51,403 bases of DNA from an uncultured Verrucomicrobia subdivision 3 bacterium (lineage in GTDB: Bacteria > Verrucomicrobiota > Verrucomicrobiae > Limisphaerales > UBA11358), in assembly GCA_903921455.1 (NCBI GenBank), contig CAIXPZ010000253.1:1-51403 (forward strand), written 5' to 3'. This document shows positions 43,601 to 51,403 of this stretch, one piece after another. The position numbers and the translations under genes are program-made. Within the stretch, counting starts at the first letter, position 1; each line of letters opens with the position of its first letter. The notes beneath the pieces were generated by a model. The model saw nothing but the letters and a program-made list of their open reading frames with translations. It was not told the origin of the DNA and did not search any database.

Positions 43601-44141
43601 CGTCACCGTGGCGGGCGATTTCAACGGCTGGAACACCGGCCTGACCAACCTGCAACTCATCAGCAACAACCTCTGGCAGGGCGACACGACCTTCCCGGTC
43701 GCGACCAATGTGCAGTTCAAGTTCGTGGCCAATAACAGTTGGGCTTTGAACTGGGGCGACAGTTCGCAGATGCAGACGAATCCGCCGCTGACCGGCACCG
43801 GCCAGAGTTTCGGCGGCAACCTTTCTGCGAACGTCACCACGAACGCGATCTTCCGTTTCACGTTCAACGACCAGACGCTCGCCTACAGCCTGCAATCGCT
43901 GGCGATTGTGCCGCCGCAGCTCGCGTGCGGCATCCTGGCCAGCAACGGCGCGTGTTACTTCAATTTCACCAACCTGCCGGGCACGCGGTTCACGGTGCTG
44001 GGCAGCACGAATCTGTTTCTACCCATCGGCAGTTGGACTGTGCTCGGCAGCGCGGCGGAAAACGCGCCCGGCCAGTTTCAATTCACGGACCTCGCCGCCA
44101 CCAACGCCCCCGCACGCTTCTACCGCGTGCGTTCACCCTAG
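40599..44141 (+). CDS. exported GH31 alpha-glycosidase with starch-binding-like modules
   Basis: Protein of 1180 residues with an N-terminal signal (MPDMIFSRPARSRCLRLALT..., hydrophobic to about 30). The GH31 (beta/alpha)8 domain (about 270-620) has nucleophile Asp459 in WNDIDEPE (usual WNDMNEP) and acid/base Asp540 in WSGDTAANW. After the beta domains come two related modules, about 885-990 and 1000-1095 (VTVAGDFNGWN and QFKFVANNSWALNWGD), like X25/CBM48-type starch-binding units. The last ~75 residues (FTVLGSTNLFLPIGSWTVLG... RFYRVRSP) form a C-terminal domain typical of Verrucomicrobia secreted proteins. Likely substrate is an alpha-glucan; secretion to the cell surface is inferred. A hairpin covers its start; an alternative ATG lies at 40608. 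Confidence 0.9.
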   Translation: MPDMIFSRPARSRCLRLALTTALAGVFISGQAAIVTVGNVTNITLSVDGTNGNTTAIFAIDNGGAAAVTPVAADVVRVRYHFGGLWSKEEPMIAKQPGDWPTISNSVSFSDQGATYLIQTPQLDVVVTKSPFKVDFKDKGGFYLLRDDHSEFDSSYAYSGQSGWTSLGFKLKCLKTLPANQAFFGLGEYGGPLNRRGSEFECWNTGTYNWNEFNKPEYLNMPFFYGIQPASGPTNAFAYGLMFNNPCRPLFKFGTQFADKYSFEAGDGQLDYFFFGGGASHAMTAVIDRYSELTGRPAMLPKWAFGYHLSRFSYLNQSWVQYLADAATANNIPLDAVYLDIDYMNINSDNNPTAANVLHQMTTDSNFPNPGAMVTYCGNKGVKIIPLIEPLLETQDPMYSEANTALHFIKDNNANTVVGNIYLGPISWLDFSSTPARTWWKGKIGNWMNTFPFAGIWNDIDEPEADAIPANGLLWLDGRYGTSATDTRRQWSNEHNYFGLRCASTSYEALLEKNPNKRPFVLSRSGNCGLQRYAVSWSGDTAANWTYARTCIRFGTSAMISGAAWYGHDLGGFTGTVDPELLTRWHEWGALLPFFRSHSRKDDDKWPGGDQGREPWRYGEPYQSDMRSCIQFRYKLMPYLYTLAYNATRTGEPMNAPTVLKYFADQNTASLNDYEFTVGDYLLAAPVYNQGASTRTVYLPYAPGVGWYHWWSNVRYNGGNTVTVNAPLGQLPLFVRSGAIIPMGPTAQNTTQLQSGYLDVNCWPDGNSAFTLYEDEGEGWNYTNGVYAAVTFNSARTATNWDFTIGARQGSYNPGHTNFFIYVYNPDTVAAVKLNGAPLAQITNLASAPAGWLMTGDGKLAIKVTDIGSAQSVHVDWGSNLISSISYGAMTVAGTFQTPPWNPAGSNMVQTAGHIWQLDTTFAGITNFQFKFAANGSWTTNWGENPGSQAQSALPLSGTGKLGGTSNILATGTFNGTYRFTFNDLTLAYQVTPLLASPYGLVTVAGDFNGWNTGLTNLQLISNNLWQGDTTFPVATNVQFKFVANNSWALNWGDSSQMQTNPPLTGTGQSFGGNLSANVTTNAIFRFTFNDQTLAYSLQSLAIVPPQLACGILASNGACYFNFTNLPGTRFTVLGSTNLFLPIGSWTVLGSAAENAPGQFQFTDLAATNAPARFYRVRSP

Positions 44142-44239
44142 TTCGATCCCACGGTCCGAACCTATCCGGCGCCCTCAATCAGCATAGGGACCACTCCTAG
44201 CTGAAGCGCGCTGCCCAAATTGAATTGCCCCGCACGCGT

Positions 44240-44268
44240 TTCCGAATACCCTTCCGGTTCGACATTAT
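44240..44268 (+). promoter_or_regulatory. predicted leaderless promoter of the M16 peptidase gene
   Basis: TTCCGA, 17 nt, CATTAT, then 6 nt to the ATG at 44275. The -35 match is weak; no ribosome site is present. Confidence 0.4.
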
Positions 44269-44274
44269 TCTGAA

Positions 44275-46806
44275 ATGACCAAAGATCTCATCCCGTCCAT
44301 CCCGCCCGGCGTCCGGCTCACCACGCTCGACCACGGCCTGACCATCATCGTCCGTGAGGATCACAATGCGCCGGTCGTGTCCGTGCAGGCGTGGGCGATG
44401 GCCGGCAGCATCCACGAGGGCCGCTGGCTCGGCGCCGGCCTCTCGCACGTGCTCGAACACATGCTCTTCAAAGGCACCACCACGCGCCCCGGCAGCCGCA
44501 TTGACCAGGAAGTGCAGGAGGCCGGCGGCTATATGAACGCCTACACCAGCTTCGACCGCACGGTGTTTCACATCGACGTGCCGAACACCGGCGCAGTGAA
44601 GGCGATCGATATTTTGTGCGACATCATGCAGCACGCCACGCTGCCGCCGGATGAACTCGCCAAGGAGATGGACGTCATCCGCCGCGAGATGGACATGTGC
44701 CACGATGATCCGGGCCGCCGCGCAAGCCGCCGCCTGTTCGAAACGGCTTACACCCGGAGCCCGTATCGCTTCACCATCATCGGCTATCCCGACATTTTCA
44801 ACGAGGTGAAGCCGGACGACATCCGCAGCTATTACACGGAAAAATACGCCCCAAACAATGTCTTCTTCGTCGTCGCCGGCGACGTGAAAAATGACGAGGT
44901 CGTCGCGCAAATCAAAGCCGCTTATGCGCACAGCAAATCCCAGGCGATGCCGCCGTCCGTCCTGCCGCTGGAACCGAAGCAGACGGGCGGGCGCGAAATC
45001 ATTGAGGAATCGGCGGTGGAGCTGGGCCACGTGCATTTCGCGTGGCACATCCCGGAATTGCGCCACGCCGACGTGCCGGTGCTCGACGTGCTGGCGGTGT
45101 TGCTCGGCAGCGGCCGCAGCTCGCGCCTCTTCCAGCAGGTGCGAGAGAAGCAGGGCGTCGTGCATCACGTGGACGCGTGGACTTACAGCCCCGGCCTGCC
45201 GGGCTTGTTCGGCATCAGCGCCGTCGTGGACGGCGACCAGTTTGCCGCGGCGAACCAGGCGGTTCTCGCCGAGATCGAAAAAGTGAAATCGCTGTCCGTC
45301 TCCGCCGATGAATTGCACAAGGCCATCAAGCAGTTCATCTCCGCCACGCTCTCGTCGCGCAAAACGATGGAGGGCCAGGCGCAAAATCTCGGCGGCAACT
45401 GGCTCGCCGCGAACGACCTGAATTTTTCCGAGCGCTACCTCGCCGCCGTCAAGCAGGTGACGACCAACGACGTCCAGCGCGTGGCGCGGCATTACCTTAC
45501 GCCGGAAAACCGCACGCTCTATGCGCTGTTGCCCGAGGGCGCCGCGCCCAAGGCCCAGGCCAACGTCGAGACGAATAATGACAACGCGATCCAGAAAATC
45601 GTTTTGCCGAACGGCCTGACGCTGCTGGTGAAGGAAGATCATCGCCTGCCGTTCGTGGAATTCCGCGCTGTGTTCAAAGGCGGCGTCCTCGCGGAAAACG
45701 CCGCGAACAACGGCACCACGATGCTGCTCGCCAAGCTGCTCATTAAGGGCACGGCCAAGCGCAGCGCCGAGCAGATCGCGGTCGAGATCGAATCCGTCGG
45801 CGGTCACATCGACAGCTACGGCGGGAACAACAGCTTTGGCATCAACGCGGAAGTGTTGATCGAGGATTTTGCGACCGGCCTCGATTTGCTCGCCGATGTC
45901 ATCTTGCATCCCATTTTCCCCGCCGACGAACTGGAGCGCGAGAAGGAGGTCCAGATTGCCGGCATCCGCGCGCGCAAGGACGAGTTGCTCAAGAGCGCGA
46001 GCCTCGCGATGCGCCATGCGCTCTTTGGCGAGACCGGCTACGGTCTGGATTCGCTCGGCACGGAGGCATCCGCCGGCAGCGTTTCGGTGGCCGGCGTGAA
46101 AGCGTTTCATCAAAAAATGGCCGCGCCGAACAACTGCGTGCTGGCGATTTACGGCGACGTGAAAACGGCGGACGTGAAGGCTGCCGTGGAGAAAGCCTTT
46201 GCCGGCTGGCAGCCAGCGGCGGACATCGCGTTCACCGCGTCGTCCCCCGCCCTCACCGCGCCGAAGCGCACGGAAGAGACCCGCGACAAGAAACAGGCCG
46301 TGCTGGTCATCGGCTTCCCCGGCACGACGCTCGGCAGCGATGACCGTTACGCGTTGGATCTCTTGCAGGAATGCTGCAGCGACCTCGGCTCGCGCCTGTT
46401 CCTGCGCATCCGTGAACAGCTCGGCCTCGCCTATTATGTCGGCGCGCAGAATTTCGCCGGTCTCGTGCCGGGCTACTTCGCCTTTTACACCGGCACCGAA
46501 CCGGCCAAGGCCGCCCAGGTGGAAACGGAGTTGTTGAAGGAAGCCGAATTGCTCCGCACGGAAGGTTTGACCGCCGAGGAATTGAAGCGCGCCAAGGCCA
46601 AAATCATCGGCCAGAAGAAAATCTCCCGCGCCGACCTGGGCAACCTCGCCTCGACGAGCGCGCTCGACGAACTTTACGGCCTGGGCTGGCAGCGCGCCGA
46701 TCTGGACGACACCAAATACGAGGCTGTGACACTGGAACAAATCAAGGCCGCCGCGCAAAAGTATCTCCAGCCGGATGCGCTGGTCATTTCCGTGGTGAAA
46801 CCTTGA
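44275..46806 (+). CDS. M16 family zinc peptidase, fused double-unit form
   Basis: Protein of 843 residues made of two M16 units. The first (about 1-425) has the inverted zinc motif HVLEH (His58, Glu61, His62) in GLSHVLEHMLFKG and a downstream Glu in the YMNAYTSFDRTVFH region and beyond. The second (about 440-843) keeps the fold (FKGGVLAENAANNGTTM) but has no HxxEH, as in inactive half-units that complete the chamber. No signal peptide is found, so it should be cytosolic unless exported otherwise. Similar fused proteins (PqqL-like, insulinase-like) degrade peptides. It is followed by rluA-type synthase after 33 nt. Confidence 0.93.
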   Translation: MTKDLIPSIPPGVRLTTLDHGLTIIVREDHNAPVVSVQAWAMAGSIHEGRWLGAGLSHVLEHMLFKGTTTRPGSRIDQEVQEAGGYMNAYTSFDRTVFHIDVPNTGAVKAIDILCDIMQHATLPPDELAKEMDVIRREMDMCHDDPGRRASRRLFETAYTRSPYRFTIIGYPDIFNEVKPDDIRSYYTEKYAPNNVFFVVAGDVKNDEVVAQIKAAYAHSKSQAMPPSVLPLEPKQTGGREIIEESAVELGHVHFAWHIPELRHADVPVLDVLAVLLGSGRSSRLFQQVREKQGVVHHVDAWTYSPGLPGLFGISAVVDGDQFAAANQAVLAEIEKVKSLSVSADELHKAIKQFISATLSSRKTMEGQAQNLGGNWLAANDLNFSERYLAAVKQVTTNDVQRVARHYLTPENRTLYALLPEGAAPKAQANVETNNDNAIQKIVLPNGLTLLVKEDHRLPFVEFRAVFKGGVLAENAANNGTTMLLAKLLIKGTAKRSAEQIAVEIESVGGHIDSYGGNNSFGINAEVLIEDFATGLDLLADVILHPIFPADELEREKEVQIAGIRARKDELLKSASLAMRHALFGETGYGLDSLGTEASAGSVSVAGVKAFHQKMAAPNNCVLAIYGDVKTADVKAAVEKAFAGWQPAADIAFTASSPALTAPKRTEETRDKKQAVLVIGFPGTTLGSDDRYALDLLQECCSDLGSRLFLRIREQLGLAYYVGAQNFAGLVPGYFAFYTGTEPAKAAQVETELLKEAELLRTEGLTAEELKRAKAKIIGQKKISRADLGNLASTSALDELYGLGWQRADLDDTKYEAVTLEQIKAAAQKYLQPDALVISVVKP

Positions 46807-46832
46807 TGATTCAGGATGGCCGGCGTTAAAAC
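46803..46832 (+). promoter_or_regulatory. predicted promoter of the pseudouridine synthase gene
   Basis: TTGATG, 18 nt, TAAAAC, then 7 nt to the ATG at 46840; the -35 overlaps the stop codon of the M16 gene. No ribosome site is present. Confidence 0.45.
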
Positions 46833-46839
46833 TGTTTAA

Positions 46840-47820
46840 ATGGTCTCCCCCTCCTCACTGGAGCCTGCGCTGGCCCGTCGTCACGCGGCCATCCGCCGGG
46901 GCATATCGCCGCTCCCCGGTAGCCGGCCGCGCGACCACTATAAGCCGCTCAATATTCCCGGCGACTGCGACGGCTTGCCTTTGCTGGTCGCGCTGGGGCG
47001 CATGGTTGGAAACCTGTCGGCAGCCGAGTGGCAGACGGAGTTCGCCTGCAATCGGATTGTGACCTCCGACCAGGAACCCGTGGCGGCGACGCATATCGTC
47101 CGGGCCGGGCAACGCTACCAACATCTTTTCCCGCAGGTGACCGAGCCGGAAGTGAATGGGGACGTGGAAATCCTGTACGAAGACGAAGCGCTCATCGTGG
47201 TGAATAAACCCGCCCCGCTGCCGATGCACGCCGGCGGAAGATTTTATCAAAACACGCTCCAGCACGTTCTTAACGCGGCCTATCATCCGGAAACCCCGCT
47301 CCCGGCGCACCGACTGGACGCCAACACGACGGGCTTGGTGCTGGTGGCGCGGACGCGGTTGTTTGCCGGCAACTTGCAATCGCAATTCGCCCAGGGGCGG
47401 GTGGAAAAAACTTATCTGGTCCGGGTACCCGGACAGTTGCCGGGGGATAATTTTTATTGTGACGCCCCCATCAGCGCGGTCTCCGACAAGGGGTGCTCGC
47501 GCACTGTTGATTTTGAAAACGGATTAGCAGCGCGCACTGACTTTCGTTTCCTCCGCCACTTTGCCGACGGCACCAACCTGCTCGAAGCGCGGCCGCTGAC
47601 CGGCCGCACGAATCAGATTCGTGTGCATCTCTGGCATCTGGGATTTCCCGTCTGCGGCGATGCGCTTTATCTGGCGGGCAAGGAACTCGGACGCACCCAA
47701 ACCTTGGCGGTTGGTGATCCGCCACTTTGTCTCCATGCGGTGCGCGCAACATTTCAACACCCCTTGCGTCTGGAGCCATGCGAATTTTCCGCCCCCCCGC
47801 CCGCTTGGGCCATTGGTTAA
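46840..47820 (+). CDS. RluA-family pseudouridine synthase
   Basis: Protein of 326 residues that isomerises uridine in rRNA or tRNA. The catalytic motif is HRLDANTTG with Asp160 (family HRLDxxTSG), after VVNKPAPLPMHAGGRFYQN, and followed by KTYLVRV and the C-terminal GRTNQIRVHL block, all typical. No clear S4 domain is seen at the N-terminus (residues 1-100 look divergent). The target uridine cannot be told. Its 3' end faces rpoC with 137 bp between and may share the terminator there. Confidence 0.92.
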   Translation: MVSPSSLEPALARRHAAIRRGISPLPGSRPRDHYKPLNIPGDCDGLPLLVALGRMVGNLSAAEWQTEFACNRIVTSDQEPVAATHIVRAGQRYQHLFPQVTEPEVNGDVEILYEDEALIVVNKPAPLPMHAGGRFYQNTLQHVLNAAYHPETPLPAHRLDANTTGLVLVARTRLFAGNLQSQFAQGRVEKTYLVRVPGQLPGDNFYCDAPISAVSDKGCSRTVDFENGLAARTDFRFLRHFADGTNLLEARPLTGRTNQIRVHLWHLGFPVCGDALYLAGKELGRTQTLAVGDPPLCLHAVRATFQHPLRLEPCEFSAPPPAWAIG

Positions 47821-47901
47821 ATCGGGTAGATGCCCCTAAACGGTTTTAATTCCGCTCCTTACAATCCCGGTCGCGGCCCCGGAGTTGAAGCATAAATCCC
47901 G

Positions 47902-47939
47902 AAAACAAAAAAGGCGTCTGATGTTCATCAGACGCCTTT
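47902..47939 (-). terminator. intrinsic terminator of rpoC
   Basis: Arms 47926-47939 and 47910-47923 are perfect 14-bp inverted repeats (AAAGGCGTCTGATG and its complement) with a 2-nt centre; read on the minus strand the hairpin is followed by TTTTTTGTTTT. It starts 17 nt after the rpoC stop. In the plus direction only TTT follows, so the hairpin serves rpoC first. Confidence 0.93.
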
Positions 47940-47956
47940 GCGAATTAATTCTGGTA

Positions 47957-50900
47957 TCAGGCCAGCAGCGGATTTTCCGCTTCAGGCATTTCGGCTTCCG
48001 TGGATTCCGGTTCGTCCGGCAATTCCACGAGCGGATTGAGCGTGACCTTGCGGTGCATGTCAAAGCCGGTGCCCGCCGGGATCTTGTGGCCAATGAGGAC
48101 GTTTTCCTTGAATCCGCGCCGGCTGTCAATCTTGGAACGCGTCGCGGCTTCGGTAAGCACGCGAGTCGTGTCCTGGAAGGACGCGGCGCTGAGGAAGCTG
48201 TCGGTTTCGAGCGACGCCTTGGTGATGCCGAGCAGCACGGGCACGGCTTCCGCCGGCTTGCCACCCTTCTTCTCGACAGCTTCGTTCTCGGCCTCGAATT
48301 CCAGCTTGTCCACCTGTTCGCCCCAGAGGAATTGCGTGTCGCCGGTTTCAGTGACGCGAATCTTGCGGAGCATCTGGCGCACAATGATCTCGATGTGCTT
48401 GTCGTTGATCGTCACACCTTGGAGACGATAAACTTCCTGCACTTCGCTGACCAAGTGTTCCTGCAGTTCCTGGGGTCCGCAGACGTCCAGAATCTCGTGC
48501 GGATCCATCGGGCCTTCGGTGAGCTGCTGGCCTTTCTTGACCAGGTCGCCCTTGAAGACGATGACGTGCTTGCCGATCGGGATGAGATGTTCCTCTTCCA
48601 AGCCGGTGACGGCGTCCTTGATGAGCACGCAGCGCTTGCCGCGCACGCTCGGACCGAAGTCGGCGATACCGTCGATCTTAGAGATCTCGGAAGCGTCTTT
48701 CGGGCGGCGGGCCTCGAACAACTCGGCCACGCGCGGGAGACCGCCCGTGATGTCGCGGGTCTTGGCCTGTTTGCGCGGGGTCTTGGCGATGAGTGTGCCG
48801 GGCACGATCTTGTCGGATTCGTTGACGACGACGTGCGCGCCCGACGGAATCGGGTAGTTCGCGACGACTTCGCCCTTCTCATCGGACATGATGATCTGCG
48901 GATGCAAATCTTCCTTATGGTCGATGATGACCATGGATTCTTCACCGGTGGCTTCGTCCACTTCCTGCTTCATGGTGACACCTTCAATGATGTCGTGGAA
49001 CTTCACCTTACCGGCCTTCTCGGAGAGAATCGGGACATTGTGCGGATCCCATTGGACGAACGTGTCGCCCTTCTTGATCTTGCCGCCGTCCTTCACCGAA
49101 ATGACCGCGCCGATGACAATGGTGTGGTTTTCCAGCTCGCGACCGTCCGGGGCGAGAATCTGGATGGAACCGTTCTTGTTCAAAACAATGTTGTTGCCGT
49201 CCTCAAGTTCGACGGAACGCAAGTCCGTGTATTTGATGATACCGTCGTTCTTCGACTTGATCTGCGGCTGCTTGAACACGCCCGCGGCCACACCGCCCGT
49301 ATGGAACGTGCGCATCGTGAGCTGCGTGCCGGGTTCGCCGATGGACTGGGCGGCGATGATGCCGACCGCTTCACCGAGCTTGACCAGCGAGCCGGTCGCC
49401 AGATTGCGGCCATAGCAGTGACGGCAGATGCCGTGCTTGCTTTCGCAAGTGAGCACCGAGCGAATGCGGACGCGGTCCACGCCGGCGACATCAATCGCCT
49501 TGGCCTTGGTCTCGTCAATTTCTTCGTTCGCCTTGATGAGGAATTCCTTCGGGCTGGTCGGATTGACGATGTCGTCGCAAGCGAAACGACCAACCAAACG
49601 GTCGGAAATTTTCACCACTTCGTCTTCGCCTTCGAACACGGCAGAAACCCAGATCCCGTTCGTCGTGCCGCAATCCCCCTCTTGGATGATCACGTCTTGA
49701 GACACGTCAACCAGCTTACGCGTCATGTAACCGGAGTCAGCCGTCTTCAGCGCCGTATCGGCGAGACCTTTACGGGCACCGTGCGTCGAGATGAAGTATT
49801 CCAACACGGACAGACCTTCGCGGAAGTTCGCCAAAATCGGCTTCTCGATGATTTCGCCGCTGGGCTTGGCCATCAAACCGCGGAGACCCGCGAGCTGGCG
49901 CACCTGCTGTTTGTTACCGCGGGCGCCGGAATCCACCATCAAATAGACGGGGTTGTATTCCTTCTTGCCCTGGTTGGCTTTCAAGGTGTCAAACATCACG
50001 CCGGAAATCTGATCCGTGCAATGCGTCCACACGTCGACGATCTTGTTGTAGCGTTCGCCGGAGGTGATGACACCCTTGCGATACTGCTTCTCAACTTCCT
50101 TGATCTGGCCCTGGGCGTTGCGAATCTGTTCGTCGCGTTCCTTCGGGACGATCATGTCGTCAATGCCGATGGACACGCCGGACTTGGTCGCCTCGCGGAA
50201 ACCGATTTCTTTGAGCTTGTCCAACATCACGACGGTCTTGTCGTGGCCGGCAAACTTGTAACATTTCCAAATCAGATCACCGAGGTCGGACTTCTTCACC
50301 GGCTTGTTGTGGAAGCCAAGTTCCGTCGGCCAGATCTCGCTGAACAGCACGCGGCCAACCGTCGTATCAATGATTTTCTTTTCGGCATTGCCAAAGGCGG
50401 TCTTCTTGCCGAGGTCAGGATTCGCCAAACGGATGCGGTCGTGCGTCTTCAACGCATCGTCGCTGTAAGCGTAAATGACTTCCTCCTTCGAACCGAACAA
50501 CGGGAGTTCGTTCGTGTTGGCCGGGGCGGCCTTGCGCGGTTCGGCGGTGACGTAATAACAGCCGAGCGTGATGTCCTGCGTCGGCGTGATGATCGGCTTG
50601 CCGGATGAGGGCGAGAAGATGTTGTTCGTCGCCATCATCAGCAGGCGCGCTTCCAACTGCGCCTCGACGGACAACGGAACGTGAACAGCCATCTGATCAC
50701 CGTCGAAGTCCGCGTTGTAGGCGGTGCAAACCAGCGGATGAATGCGAATCGCTTCGCCTTCAATCAGCATCGGCTCGAACGCCTGGACGGACAAACGGTG
50801 CAACGTCGGCGCGCGGTTCAAGAGAACCGGATGCCCCTTCGTCACTTCTTCGAGAACGTCCCACACTTCTTTCGTCTGGCGCTCAATCATTTTCTTCGCG

Positions 50901-51403
50901 CTGCGGACGGTGTGAACGTAGCCCAGCTCTTTCAAGCGGCGGATGATGAACGGCTCGAACAAAACGAGCGCCATCTTCTTCGGCAGACCGCACTGGTTCA
51001 ACTTCAGTTCCGGTCCGATCACAATGACGGAACGGCCTGAATAATCCACGCGTTTGCCGAGCAAGTTCTGACGGAAGCGACCGCCTTTGCCCTTGAGCAT
51101 GTCGCTCAAAGATTTCAGCGAGCGGTTGCCCGCGCCGGTGACCGGACGACCGTGACGGCCGTTGTCAAATAACGCGTCCACGGCTTCCTGCAACATGCGT
51201 TTTTCGTTGCGGATGATGACTTCCGGCGTCTTGAGCTGGAGCAACGTGCGGAGACGATTGTTCCGGTTGATGACGCGGCGGTAAAGATCGTTCAAGTCAG
51301 ACGTTGCGAAACGTCCGCCTTCGAGAGGCACCAACGGACGCAAGTCCGGCGGAATCACCGGCAGCACCGTGAGAATCATCCATTCCGGACGGCTCTTCGA
51401 CGA
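47957..51403 (-). CDS. rpoC: RNA polymerase beta' subunit, N-terminal part outside the window
   Basis: The open frame continues to the last base of the window without a start; 1148 residues are visible. They begin with [19 protein letters not shown], near residue 220-240 of complete beta' subunits, and include the catalytic [16 protein letters not shown] (about 50718-50683), the bridge helix/trigger loop region with [13 protein letters not shown], and the zinc-binding [17 protein letters not shown]. The tail is acidic ([15 protein letters not shown]). Downstream lies a strong terminator; rpoB should lie upstream, beyond the window. Confidence 0.97.
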   Translation of the reverse strand, partial: SSKSRPEWMILTVLPVIPPDLRPLVPLEGGRFATSDLNDLYRRVINRNNRLRTLLQLKTPEVIIRNEKRMLQEAVDALFDNGRHGRPVTGAGNRSLKSLSDMLKGKGGRFRQNLLGKRVDYSGRSVIVIGPELKLNQCGLPKKMALVLFEPFIIRRLKELGYVHTVRSAKKMIERQTKEVWDVLEEVTKGHPVLLNRAPTLHRLSVQAFEPMLIEGEAIRIHPLVCTAYNADFDGDQMAVHVPLSVEAQLEARLLMMATNNIFSPSSGKPIITPTQDITLGCYYVTAEPRKAAPANTNELPLFGSKEEVIYAYSDDALKTHDRIRLANPDLGKKTAFGNAEKKIIDTTVGRVLFSEIWPTELGFHNKPVKKSDLGDLIWKCYKFAGHDKTVVMLDKLKEIGFREATKSGVSIGIDDMIVPKERDEQIRNAQGQIKEVEKQYRKGVITSGERYNKIVDVWTHCTDQISGVMFDTLKANQGKKEYNPVYLMVDSGARGNKQQVRQLAGLRGLMAKPSGEIIEKPILANFREGLSVLEYFISTHGARKGLADTALKTADSGYMTRKLVDVSQDVIIQEGDCGTTNGIWVSAVFEGEDEVVKISDRLVGRFACDDIVNPTSPKEFLIKANEEIDETKAKAIDVAGVDRVRIRSVLTCESKHGICRHCYGRNLATGSLVKLGEAVGIIAAQSIGEPGTQLTMRTFHTGGVAAGVFKQPQIKSKNDGIIKYTDLRSVELEDGNNIVLNKNGSIQILAPDGRELENHTIVIGAVISVKDGGKIKKGDTFVQWDPHNVPILSEKAGKVKFHDIIEGVTMKQEVDEATGEESMVIIDHKEDLHPQIIMSDEKGEVVANYPIPSGAHVVVNESDKIVPGTLIAKTPRKQAKTRDITGGLPRVAELFEARRPKDASEISKIDGIADFGPSVRGKRCVLIKDAVTGLEEEHLIPIGKHVIVFKGDLVKKGQQLTEGPMDPHEILDVCGPQELQEHLVSEVQEVYRLQGVTINDKHIEIIVRQMLRKIRVTETGDTQFLWGEQVDKLEFEAENEAVEKKGGKPAEAVPVLLGITKASLETDSFLSAASFQDTTRVLTEAATRSKIDSRRGFKENVLIGHKIPAGTGFDMHRKVTLNPLVELPDEPESTEAEMPEAENPLLA

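Noticed and set aside
44197..46758. Open frame of 853 codons on the minus strand
   Set aside because: Antisense shadow of the M16 peptidase, with low-complexity composition and no recognisable domain.
47885..50608. Open frame of 907 codons on the plus strand
   Set aside because: Antisense shadow of rpoC; it also runs through the rpoC terminator.

Overview
The window looks like a chromosomal segment of a Gram-negative bacterium of the PVC superphylum, most likely Verrucomicrobiota (Pedosphaera/Limisphaera-like). This rests on a Minf_1886-family gene next to a tiny membrane protein, a DUF1800/DUF1501 pair, tandem TMTC-type TPR glycosyltransferase genes, a Gfo-lpxB lipid A neighbourhood, secreted glycan-degrading enzymes, and overall high GC. 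The phylum call is by recognition of families; no database search was run. No tRNA, rRNA, CRISPR array, insertion sequence or phage gene was recognised.

Layout. 1-1100: accessory, AT-richer DNA with a large inverted intergenic repeat and a small gene broken by one in-frame TAG. 1116-7503 (minus): an MFS/acyltransferase/acyl-ACP ligase fusion (aas type), then a DUF1800-DUF1501 operon. 7605-15400 (plus): histidinol phosphatase, two TMTC-like genes (the second a chimera of two paralogues), a SASA esterase, thrH and an M50 protease with zinc ribbons. 15384-18299 (minus): gpsA-plsY (phospholipid synthesis) and an exported HExxHxxGxxH protease. 18429-21833 (plus): Gfo/Idh/MocA oxidoreductase and lpxB, separated by about 960 bp holding an AT-rich gene, a relic copy of the lpxB 5' end and a 21-bp palindromic minisatellite. 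21871-27678 (plus): HIT protein, phoH-ybeY-DUF502-recO with 4-nt overlaps, then a hybrid histidine kinase. 27675-33513: proS and a small plant-polysaccharide locus (beta-helix protein, GH28, CBM9/PKD-like protein). 33667-40493: DUF4139 protein, smc, FAH-family hydrolase, small membrane protein, Minf_1886 protein. 40599-51403: GH31 glycosidase, M16 protease, RluA-type pseudouridine synthase, and rpoC, which runs off the window edge.

How it fits together. Most genes are housekeeping (lipid A and phospholipid synthesis, RNA/ribosome maturation, chromosome segregation, transcription) with interspersed secreted carbohydrate enzymes. The most unusual region is 19486-20421, between the oxidoreductase gene and lpxB: 21-bp units (two helical turns) with palindromic cores, next to a diverged remnant of the lpxB start. 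Second is the TMTC chimera at 10321-13038. Third is a recurrent promoter layout in which a -10-like hexamer lies 6-7 nt before the start codon, predicting leaderless mRNAs.
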